Positions 25,001-37,000 of a stretch of 64,000 nt of DNA are shown one piece after another. The notes beneath the pieces were generated by a model that was not told the DNA's origin, searched no databases, and worked only from the letters and a program-made list of their open reading frames with translations. Source of the DNA: Neofusicoccum parvum (Eukaryota > Ascomycota > Dothideomycetes > Botryosphaeriales > Botryosphaeriaceae); NCBI GenBank assembly GCA_020912385.1, contig CP087207.1, positions 3,720,001 through 3,784,000 on the forward strand, given 5' to 3'. Both the position numbers and the translations under genes were made by a program. Positions within the stretch are counted from its first letter, which is position 1. Every line of letters starts with the position of its first letter.

Positions 25001-28000
25001 TGCTTGGCAGTCACGCTGACATTGACATGATCGACGGCCCCGTTTTCATTGTCGATCTCATCAACGGACCGGAGGGGCAGGCACTGTCGCTGATTGCTCA
25101 CCACGCAATCATCGACCTTGTGTCGTGGCGTGTCATCATGCAGGAGCTGGAGGAGCTTGTAGAAATGGGTGAGTTGTCGGCAACGCGGGAGAAGCCGCTG
25201 CCTTGGCAAGCATGGTGCCGGCTCCAGGCAGACTATGCTCGCACAAACCTCCCTCCCCACATTGCTTTCCCCGATAGCATCGCTCCGTCCAACCTGGAAT
25301 ACTGGGGGATGACAGACAGCGATAACAGAATCGGTGACACCATGCGGGTGTGCTTCAAGTTGGATGCGGCTGCTACATCTTACTTGACTGGGCCTGAGTG
25401 CCACCGCGCATTGAGGACGGAGCCCATTGACCTCTTCCTTTCCGCGCTGATCTATTCGTTTAGCCGCACCTTCAAGGATCGAGGAACCCCCACCATCTTC
25501 AGGGAAAGCCACGGACGTCAAGGCTGGGACGACGACATGGACATCTCCTCGGTCGTCGGGTGGTTCACAAGCATGTACCCCGTCCACGTCGACGCCGAAG
25601 CGGATTTCGTCGACGTTGTCAAGCGCGTCAAGGACAGCCAACGGCGTGTTCCCCGCAGCGGATGGCCGTACTTTGCCTCGCGCTACAACCACCCAGACGG
25701 CATCAAGCAATTCGGCTCACAGGTCACTGCCGAGGTGCAGTTCGACTACCTTGGTCTCTACCAGCAGCTCGAGAGGGAGGGCGCATTGTTCGAGCAGCAG
25801 GAGCTGGTTGTCCCGGATGTTGGGCCAGAGTTCAAGCGCTTTGCGCTCTTTGAGATCACTGCCGAGATCATCCGCGGCGAGTTCCAGCTGACATTTGAGT
25901 TCAACGCGCACATGAAGCATCAGGATGCAATCAGTGACTGGATCCAGGAATGTGAACGCTCCCTCCGCATGGCTTCCGACCAGCTCTCCCGCATCAGCGC
26001 AGCCCAGTACACTCTGAGCGACTTCCCCCTTCTCCCCACGGACTACGACGGCCTCGACCAGCTCGTCACCAAAACACTCCCGGGACTTGATCTTTCCGCC
26101 GACAACGTGGAAGACGTATACCCGGTTTCTCCCATGCAGACAGGCCTCCTTTTGAGTCAGGCCAAGTCTCAGGGCCTGTACCAGTACTTCAGCGTCTTCC
26201 GAGTCGAAGCACTCTCTGCCTTTGAATCGGTAGACTCGTCCCGCCTGATCGACGCTTGGCAAAGCCTTGTTGAGCGCCACGCCTCCCTGCGCACCATCTT
26301 CGCCCCGGCCGTGACCAAGGGAGACGCCTTCAACCAGATTGTGCTGAAGAAAGCCGACGTCCGTGTCTCTCGGATCTGCTGCTCGAAGTCTGAGGTGCAT
26401 TCTGTTCTCAACGAACACATGCACATCCCTTTTCAAGACGCCCGTCCGCCGCACAAGCTGACCATCTGCGAGGTTGCTGACGGTTCGGTGTTTGTCAGGA
26501 TCGACATCAACCACGCCCTCGTTGACGGCTCGTCGGTCCCAGCACTGGTCCGTGATTTCACTTTGCTGTATGACGGACGCGTGTCACTCCCGAAGGCACC
26601 CCTCTTCAGCGAATACATCGCATACCTCCAGACCTGCGACCTCGAGAGCAGCCTTCGCTACTGGGTTGACTACTTGGATGGCGTTGAGCCGTGCTACTTC
26701 CCTGCCCTGGACGATGGGGTCTCGCAGGACAGCAGCATCAGGACGGTGCACGTGGAGCACCAGGTCACGACGAAGGCCTTGAACCAGCTCTGCCAGGCAC
26801 GGAACATCACGCTGCCCACTCTCTTCAAAGCCGTGTGGGCACTCGTCCTCCAGGCGTACACGGGCTCGCGCCAGGTGTGCTTCGGCTACCTCGTGTCCGG
26901 GCGGGACATCCCCATCGACAACATCGAAAGCGCAATCGGTGCCTTCATCAACATGCTGGTGTGCCGCGTGGACCTGGCCGATGCTGTGGGGTCTGTTCTC
27001 GACAGGATCCAGGAAGACTCGGTGACCAGCCTTCAGCACCAGCACTGCTCGCTGGCCGACATCCAACATGGCCTCAGCTCCGAGTTGTCAACGCAGCCGC
27101 TGTTCAATTCCGCCGTCAACTTCCAGATGGTGCCGGCCCCCGAGGCGTTGGATTCGGCTGTCGCATTCAAATTCAGCCACCACTACGACCCCACCGAATA
27201 CAGCATTGCCGTCGACGTTGCTGTATCGGGCGAGAGTCTGGACATTTCGCTCGTCCACACAGCTACGTCCCTCTCTAGCGCCCAGGCCAAGAACGTCGCG
27301 GGCGCCTTTGCCGCAGCCCTCGACCTCGTGCTGAGCATGCCGGCGGAAAGCCAAGCGGCCGAGATGCAGCTGCTTAGCGACGGCGATCTGGAGCAGATCT
27401 GGAGTTGGAACCGCTTCGTGCCTCCAAAGGTGGATATGTGCATCCATGATATCATTTCACGCCGTGCAAGCGCCCGCCCAACGGCTCCCGCGGTCGAGTC
27501 GTGGGATTGCAGCTTCACCTACAAGCTACTGGATGACCTTTCATCGAAGCTTGCTGCCCACCTTGCGCATAGTGGAGTCGGGGTCGGTGCTTTCGTCCCG
27601 CTCTGCTTTGAGAAGTCGGCCTGGACCACGGTGGCGCTGCTCGCGGTGTTGAAGGCTGGCGGTGCATTTGTTCTGTTGGACCCCGCCCATGGGTCGAGCC
27701 GGATGAAGACAATCATCGAGGATGTGGGCGCCCGCATCCTGCTCTGCTCCCGCAACCACGCCGACCTGCTGGCTGAAGAGGTGGATTCCGTTGTCGTTGT
27801 CGATCAGGAGAGCCTCGACCTGATTAACACCGCCAGGTGCTGTAACCCGGCTAAGCGCGAAGGCAGACAGCCCACGCCCTCTGATCCAGCATACGTCATC
27901 TTCACGTCCGGCTCCACAGGTAAGCCCAAGGGTAGCTACACGCCGCACTATGGCTTTGCCACGAGTGCTGCGGGCCACGGCAAGAGGTCGCACATGTCGC

Positions 28001-31000
28001 CGAGCTCGCGGGTTCTCCAATACGCTTCCTACAGCTTCGACGCATGCTTGATGGAAATGCTGACCACGCTCATGTTCGGCGGGTGCGTCTGCATTTCCAG
28101 CGAGCAGCAGCGCCTGGACGACATTGCGGGCGCCATCAACGACGCTCGGGTGAACTGGGCTGTCCTGACCCCGTCGGTGACGCGCCTCATCGAGCCCAGC
28201 CAAGTCCCAACGCTCGAAACTCTTGTCATGGGCGGCGAAGCCATGTCCAAGGCCGACATCCAGCGCTGGAACGGCCACGCCACCCTGCACAATGGCTACG
28301 GTCCGTCCGAGTGCGGTGTCGCTGCCGCCTGGAACGAGGCCGTCCGTGACGACCCTACCAACATCGGCAAATCGGTTGGCGGCGTCTGCTGGATCGTCCA
28401 CCCGCAGGACCACCACCGTCTCATGCCCATCGGCTCCATTGGCGAGCTGCTCGTCGAGGGCTTTGCCATGGCCGACGGGTACCTCAACAACAAGACAAAG
28501 ACGGACGAGGTCTTCGTCCCAATGCCCGGGTGGCTGGCCAGCCAGAGACCCGCACAGCACTCGACGCGCCGCCTGTACAAGACGGGCGATCTTGTGCGGT
28601 ACAACTCGGACGGCAGCATGTCCTTTATTGGCCGCAAGGACACGCAAGCCAAATTCCACGGCCAGCGCATCGAGTTCGGCGAGATTGAGCACCACCTGCT
28701 CTCGCGCGCCGACTTCACAGATGCAGTGGCGGTCGAGATCCTCAAGCCCGCTGCCCGCCAGGGCAAGCAGACGCTGGTTGCCTTCTTCGCCATCGAGGAG
28801 CCAGAGGACGATGCCGTCAGCGACAGCATGTTCCTCGACATCTCGGACGACCTGGCTGTGCGGCTCTCGGCGCTGCAGGACGGCCTCACCGCCGTGCTTC
28901 CGCCGTACATGGTCCCGTCCACATTCATCCCGCTGGCCTCGTTCCCCCGCAACGCCTCCGGCAAGCTTGACCGCAAGGCCATGCGCGAGAGGGCCGACCA
29001 GCTGCCCGCATCGCAGCTGAACCGCTATGCGCTCCTGGCCTCCACCAAGCGCGCCCCGCGCACCGAGCAGGAGCGCAAGCTGCAGGCGGCGTGGGTGGAG
29101 ACGCTGGGCGCCCACCCCGACTCGATCGGCAGCGACACCAGCTTCTTCCGCGTCGGCGGCGACTCGATTGGCGCTATGCGCATGGTGTCGATTGCGCGGG
29201 AGAAGTATGGCCTCGTGCTGACGGTTGCCGACATCTTCAACCAGCCCCGCCTGTGCGACATGGCTGTGGCGGCCAGGGAGGTCGTCGAGTCGAGCACCGA
29301 CGAGCCGGGCATCGCCCCGTTTGCGCTCTTTGAGGACGACGAGGGCGTGGACGACCTCGTGGAAGAGGTGGCGGCTCAGTGCGGCGTGCGCAAGGAGCTG
29401 GTGGAGGACATGTACCCCTGCGCGCCGCTGCAGGAGGGGCTGATGGCCCTGTCAATGAGGCAGCAGGGCGCGTACATCGGCCAGAGCGTGTTTGTGCTGT
29501 CGCCGTCGCTGGACATTGCGAGGTTCAAGCGCGCGTGGGAGGGTGTGTTCCGGCAGAATCCCATCCTGCGGACCAGGATTGTCAACGTCGAGACGGCCGG
29601 AACGCTGCAGGTGGTGCTGGCCGAGCCTCTCACCTGGCTGTCCTCGCGCTCGCTGCAGCAGTACCTCAAGGACGACCTCCAGGTGCCCATTACCTGGGGC
29701 GGGTCGCTGGGCCGGTTCGCGCTGGTCGAGGGCAAGGCGGCAACGCACTTCGTGTGGACGGCGCACCACTCGCTGTTCGACGGGTGGAGCCAGGGCCTCG
29801 TCTTCGAGCAGCTGGAGCAGGCCTACCGCGGCAACCCGGTGCCCGAGCTGGCGCCGTTCAGCAGCTTCATCCGCTACCTGACTGCGAGCGACAACGCCGC
29901 GTGCGACGAGTTCTGGAGCGCGCAGCTGGCCGGCGACACGCCCGCAACCTTCCCCCAGCTGCCGTCCAGCACCTTCGCCCCGCGCGCCGACGGCCGCCAC
30001 GAGCGCACCGTCAACATGGCCCGCGACTCGGGCTCGGACATCATCACGTCGACCATCATCCGCGCGGCGTGGGCGCTGGTACTCGGCCGCTACACCGACT
30101 CGGAGGACGTGGTGTTCGGGGCCACCATGTCTGGCCGCAACGCCCCGGTGCGCGACATCGAGCGCATCAACGGGCCGACCATCACGACGGTGCCCGTCAA
30201 GGTGCATCTCAACCGCGAGCAGCCCATCTGCGAGATGCTCGAGGCCGTCCAGAACCAGGCCACCGACATGATCCCGCACGAGCACTGGGGCCTCCAGAAC
30301 ATCACGCAGGTCAGCAAGAACGCCCAGTTCCAGAACCTGCTCGTCGTCCAGCCCTTGCGCGACGGCCAGTCCCTGCTGGGCATGGAGGTCGTCCCGACCG
30401 ACGAAGACGACTTCAACACGTACGCGCTGTGCACAGAGTGCATTCTGGCCGGCGACAAGGTCAAGCTGAAGATGACGTTCGATCCCCGCGTCGTCCCCCA
30501 GGCGGAGCAGCTCGCCGTGCACTTCGAGCACATCATGCGGCAGCTTGCCGACCGCGTGCACGACGACGCCCCGCTCAGCAGCCTGGACTACTGCAGCCCC
30601 GAGGACCGCGTCCGCATCTTCGACTGGAACAGGAACTACCCGCGCGTCGTCCCCCACTGCATCCACGACCTCGTCCAGCGGCAGGCCCGGAGCACCCCCA
30701 ACGCGTCGGCCGTCTGCTCGTGGGACACCAACTTCACCTACGCCGAGCTGGACATCATGTCGACGAAGCTGGCCAAGTACCTCGTCATCCTTGGCGTCAA
30801 GCCCGAAAAGGTGGTGCCCGCAATCTTCGAGAAGTCTGCCTGGGCGGTCGTGGCGCAGCTTGCCATCCTGAAGGCTGGCGGCGCCATGTGCATGCTCGAC
30901 CCCTCGCACCCCGAGAAACGCCTCGAAGATATCCTGGAAACGGTCGACGGAGATCTCATCCTCTCGTCTGCTCTCCACGCCAACCTCTTGCAGGCACCGG

Positions 31001-34000
31001 AACGGACCATTCTCGTCATCAATGCCGAAACCATCGATGCCATTTCCAAGTCCCGCCCGATCACGCTGCCCAGGGTCGACTCCAAGACAGCAGCCTACGT
31101 TGTCTTCACCAGCGGCACGACGGGCCGTCCGAAGGGCAGCGTCACGGAGCACCAGGCGTTCGCATCGCAGTCGTCGTCGCTTGCTCCCGCCATGCAAATT
31201 TCGTCATCATCTCGCGTGCTGCAGTACTCGGCATACAGCTTCGACCCGTACATCCTGGAGACCTTCACCACGCTGATGCAAGGCGGTTGCGTGTGCATTG
31301 TCAAGGACGAAGCGCGCACCAACCCAGCCGCACTGGTCGACACCATCTGCGCCATGGGCGTCACCTGGGCGCTGCTGACGCCCTCTGTTGCCCGGCTCCT
31401 CCCGAAGAACGGTGTACCCAGCCTCAAGACGCTCGTGCTCGGCGGCGAGGCCATGGCGAGCAGTGACAGGGCGTGGTCGAGCGTCGTGCGGCTGCAGAAC
31501 GCGTACGGCCCGTCCGAGTGCTCCGTGGCGTCCGTCCTCAACCCGCACGTCACCACCGACTCGGAGCATGCCTGCATCGGCAAGGGTGTTGGCAGCATCT
31601 GCTGGATCGTGGACCCACACAACCACAATGCCCTGGCGCCCGTTGGCTGCGTTGGCGAGCTGCTGCTGGAGTCGCCCGGCCTCTCGCGCGGATATCTCAA
31701 GGAGCCGAAGAAGACGGCCGACGTCTTCATCGACAGCCCTGCCTGGCTGCGCAACATCCGCGGCAACAGCCGTCTGTACAAGACGGGCGATCTCGTGCGC
31801 TACAACCCGGCCGATGGCACCGTTCACTTCGTCGGCCGCAAGGACCTGCAGGTCAAGCTCCACGGCCAGCGCCTGGAACTGGGCGAGATCGAGCACCACA
31901 CGGCAGCCCACAGCCTCGTGGGCAACGCGGCCGTCACGCTCCCCAAGGCCGGCTTCTTCAAGGGCAAGCTGGTGGCCACCATCACGCTCAAGTCCCTCGC
32001 CGCGCCGGCGGCCAGCGACATGGAGCTGGAGCTGATCGACTCGCTCAGCAAAGCAACAGCGGGGCGGCAGCTGGCCGACGTGCGCAGCCACCTGGAGAAC
32101 CAGGTGCCGGCGTACATGGTGCCGTCGGTCTGGACGGTGGTGTACGGCATCCCGCTGATGACGTCGCTCAAGATCAACAAGCGCAAGATCACGGCGTGGC
32201 TGGAGAACATGTCGCAGGAGACGTGCGACCAGGTCATGCGGCTCAGCGCTTCCGAGGAGCAGCGCAGCACCCCCGCCACGCCCATGGAGCTGCGCCTGCA
32301 GGAGGTCATTGGGCGTGTGCTGAACCTCGCGACGGACCAGGTCCTCCTCAACCGCTCGTTCCTCGGGCTCGGCGGCGACTCGATTACGGCCATGCAGGTC
32401 GTGGCCCGGTGCCGCTCCGAAAACATCGCCGTCAAGATCAAGGACATCATGCAGAGCAAGAGCCTTGCCCAGCTCGCTGAGTGCGCGTCCGACTCGGGCA
32501 CCGACACGAAGTCCTTTGCGAAGGAGTCGGTCGGCACCGCGTTCGACCTCACGCCAATCCAGAAGCTTTACTTCGCGGCCGGCCTGGGAGACTCGACGCC
32601 CAGCAAGTCCGCAACCGGATCCTACCACTTCAACCAGAGCAGCCTCCTGCAGCTCAAGAAAAAGGTCGCAGACCTCGCCCTCACCAAGGCGGTGGAGGCT
32701 CTCGTTGGACATCACTCGATGCTGCGGGCCCGCTTCCGCAAGGCCGACGGCACGTGGACCCAGCTCATCCGCTCTGAGGTGGCAGGCAGCTACCGCTTCC
32801 AGAACCACACTGTCGATTCTTTCGCTGATGTTCCCGCCATTGTAGCGGCCAGCCAGCGCCGCCTCGACCCCTACAACGGCGCCGTATTCTCTGTCGAGTC
32901 AATCAAGCTGGCGTCCGGCGAGCACCTGCTGTTCCTGGCGGCGCACCACCTGGTCATCGACCTGGTTTCGTGGCGCATCCTGCTGCAGGACCTGGAGGAG
33001 TTCCTCAACACCGGCAAGCTCTTCACCAAGGACCCCCTCTCGTTCCAGACGTGGAGCAAGCTGCAGGCGGACTATGTTCCCCAGAACGTGGCACCGCAGA
33101 AGGCCCTTCCGTTTGACGTCCCGCAGGCTGATTACCGCTACTGGGGCCTGGAGGCCCACCCCAACGCCTTCGCCGACACTGTCGACGTCGGCTTCACCCT
33201 CGACGCCAAATCCACGTCGGATCTGCTTGGCAAGTGCAATGACGCATTGGGAACAGAGCCGATGGACCTGTTCATCTCGGCGCTGCTTGAGTCCTTCTCG
33301 AGGACGTTCCAAGACAGGGGACTCCCACCGATCTACTCCGAAGGCCACGGTCGTGAGCCTTGGGACTCCGAAATCGACCTTACCGGAACGGTGGGCTGGT
33401 TCACCACCATTTGCCCAGTCTACGTGCCGCTTCAAACTGGTGCCACGGTTGCCGATGCGGTCCGCCGGACCAAGGACGCCCGTCGCGCCATCACGGACAA
33501 CGGCTGGGCTTACTTTGCATCCCGCTTCCTGTCGGCCGAGGGCGAAGCTGCATTCAAGAATCACTGGCCCATGGAAATCATGTTCAACTACCTGGGCCTT
33601 TACCAGCAGCTGGAGCGTGACGATGCGCTCTTGCAGCAAGTCTCGCTTCCGTCAACGGAAGACGGGATCCTCGCGCCAACGTCTGACGTTGGTGCTCAAG
33701 GCAGGCGCATGGCGCTGTTTGAGATCTCTGCTGAGGTCAACGACGGGAAGGCAAGCTTCACCTTCACCTACAACAGACACACGACTCGGGATGCCGGCGT
33801 CCGCCAGTGGATCTCTGCATACGAGCAGGCGCTCATGGCCGCGGTGAACGAACTCTCGGTCATGGGGCCGGAGAGAACGCTCAGCGACTTTCCTCTCCTG
33901 CCCCTCGCGTACGACGGCCTCGACAAAATACAGTCCGAGATCCTGCCCCAGCTCGGCCTCTCTAGCATTGACGAGGTCGCTGACATCTACCCGTGCTCTC

Positions 34001-37000
34001 CGATGCAGCAGGGCATCCTCATCAGCCAGTCGCTGTCTCCCGACAACTACAAGAACGTGTTCCTGTTCTCCGTCTCGTCCCAGGGGTCGGCGGACGTGGA
34101 CCTCGTCAAGCTGCAGACGGCATGGCAGAAGCTTGTCGCGCGGCACTCGACGCTGCGGACCGTCTTCGTCGACAGTGTGTCCGGGGAAGGCGTGTACGAC
34201 CAGATAGTGCTCAAGTCGTGGTTCCCGCGCATCCTCCACTTCGAGTGCCGCGAGGACGACGCGCTGGCCACGCTGGTGAAGCTCCCGGCGGTCAAGTACG
34301 GGCAGAACGAGCCGGCGCACCGGCTGGCCTTCTGCAAGACGGAGACAAGCATCTACATGAAGCTGGAGATCAGCCACGCCCTCATCGACGGGAGCTCGCT
34401 GCCGGTTCTGCTGCGCGATCTCACGCTGGCCTACGAGGGCAAGCTGTCCCTGAACGAAGCAAAGCCGCCGCTGTACCGCGACTACGTTGCCTACATCAAC
34501 GAGCTGGATGCGGACGCGTCCCTCGACTACTGGAAGCAGTACCTCGGCGAGGCTGAGCCGTGTCATTTCCCGGTCCTGCGCGACGGCCAGCCCAGCGAGC
34601 TGCACGACGTCGAGGCCATCCACATCACGCTGGACGCGGAAGCCAAGCCGATCTCCAGCTTCTGCCGCGCGCACGGCCTGACGCCCGCGAACCTGTTCCA
34701 GGTGGCGTGGGCGCTCGTGCTGCGTGCCTACACCGGCATGGACCGCGTCTGCTTCGGCTACCTCACCTCCGGCCGCGACGCGCCCGTGGCCAACATCGAA
34801 CACATGATCGGCGCGGTGTGCAACATGCTGGTGGTTGCGATGGACATGGACAAGTCGAAGACAATCAAGGCGCTGCTCGAGGGCGCGCAGGAGGGCTGGA
34901 CCGACAGCCTGCAGCACCAGTTCACGTCGCTCGCCGACATCCAGCACCACCAGGGCACCGCCGGCCAGGCGCTGTTCAACACGGGCATGTCCTTCCGCTC
35001 CGAGTCCAAGGAGGGCGACAGCAGCAGCAGCAGCCTCAGCTTCGACGCCATCGACGGCCACGACCCGTCCGAGTACGATGTCACGCTCAACGTGTGGGGC
35101 ACGCCGTCGCAGTTCCTGGTGTCGTTCAACTACCGCCTCTCCTGCATGGCGCCCGACCAGGCACAGCACGTGGCCACCGCCTTCACCCGCGCCCTCAGCG
35201 CCATCGTGGCTGGGGCTGACGCCACGCTCCAAGACTGGCGGCTGGTCAGCGAGTCCGACATCGACACGCTCCCCACGCTGCCCCCGACACCCGACTCGCT
35301 CGTGCACGACATGATCGACCAGCACGTCCAGTCGCGGCCCAACGACGCCGCCGTGTGCGGATGGGACGGCGAGCTCTCGTATCGGCAGCTCGACAGTCTG
35401 GCCAACAGACTAGCCAACCACCTCGCCGCCCTCGGTGTCGGGCCAGAAGTGCTGGTGCCCGTGTGCATGGAGAAGAGCGCGTGGGTGCCCGTGGCGCTGC
35501 TCGCCGTGCTCAAAGCCGGCGGCGCGTTCGTGCCCATGGACGCGACGCAGACGGGCCGGTTCCAGGCCATCGTCGAGCAGGTGGGCGCGCGGGTGGTGCT
35601 CACGTCGGCCGCCCAGGCTCCGCGCATCGCAGCGCTGGGTGAGCACCGGGTGGTCGTTGTGGACGAGGCGCTGTCACACGGCCTGCCCCTGGGCCTGGCG
35701 CCGCCCCCGCGGACGGGCCCTGCGAGCGCGGCCTACGTGCTTTTCACGTCCGGATCGACGGGCGTGCCGAAGGGCGTGGTGATCGAGCACCGCGCGTGGT
35801 GCGCGAGCGCCGAGGGCCAGCGCGACGCGTGGGGGCTGGCGCCGGAGACGCGCATGCTCCAGTTTGCGTCGTACAGCTTCGACGCGGCCATGGGCGAGCT
35901 GCTGTCGACGCTCATGTTCGGCGGGTGTGTGTGCATCCCGTCCGAGGACGAGCGGCTGGGCGGCATCGAGGCGGCAATCCGCCGGATGCGCGTCAACACC
36001 ACCATCTTCACGCCGTCGTTCATCCGCGTGCTCGACCCGGCGCGCATGCCGGACGTGCACACCATGGTGCTCGGCGGCGAGTCCACGCCAAAGGAGGAGA
36101 TCAGGAAGTGGGGTGGGAAAGTGAAGTTGATCCCCGCGTACGGGCCGACGGAGTGCTCGCTGGTCAGCAGCTCGGTGATGGAGTTAACGGTCGAGACGGA
36201 GAGCAGCAACATCGGGGTTACTAACGTCGCAGCGTACTGGATCGTCGATCCGAACGACCACAACACTCTTGCGCCCATGGGCGCCATCGGCGAGCTCCTC
36301 ATCGAAGGCGTAAGTGCTCCCCCTTGCCCCCTGATAGACAACACTTGCTAACCAATCGCCCGCCCCAGCCCATCCTCGCACGCGGCTATCTCAACAACCC
36401 CACGCAGACGGCCGCCGCCTTCATCGCGGACCCTGCGTGGGCGCGCCGCGAGCCGGGCCAGCCGCCCCGCCGCATGTACAAGACGGGCGACCTGGCGCAG
36501 CGCAACGCCGACGGCTCGTACCGCTACGTCGGCCGCAAGGACACGCAGGTCAAGCTGCGTGGGCAGCGCATCGAGCTGGGCGAGGTCGAGCACCATCTCA
36601 AGAAGGCGCTCAGCAACGCATCACTGGACGCGGCCGCCGAGGTGCTCAAATTCGGCAGCGACGCCAGGCTGGCCGCGTTCGTTGCTCTGGGCGACAGATA
36701 CGACGGCGACGAGGCCGCCGGAACAGTGTCCGCAGCGACGAAGGCGAGCTTGCGAGATGCTGTGGCGGGCGTCGGGGCGAGAATGACGGAGAGCGTGCCC
36801 CGGTACATGATTCCCACGCTCTTCATCCCGCTGCGCGCCATCCCGCTGTCACCGTCGTGCAAGACAGACCGCAAGCGGCTGCGCGCCATGGCCGAGGCAT
36901 ACCTGACGCACAACAGCGCCGGCAACAGCAACAGCAGCAACAACGCGCCCACCAACACCTCAACGCCAAGCCAAGGTTCGGCCGTGGAGCAGCGCATGCG

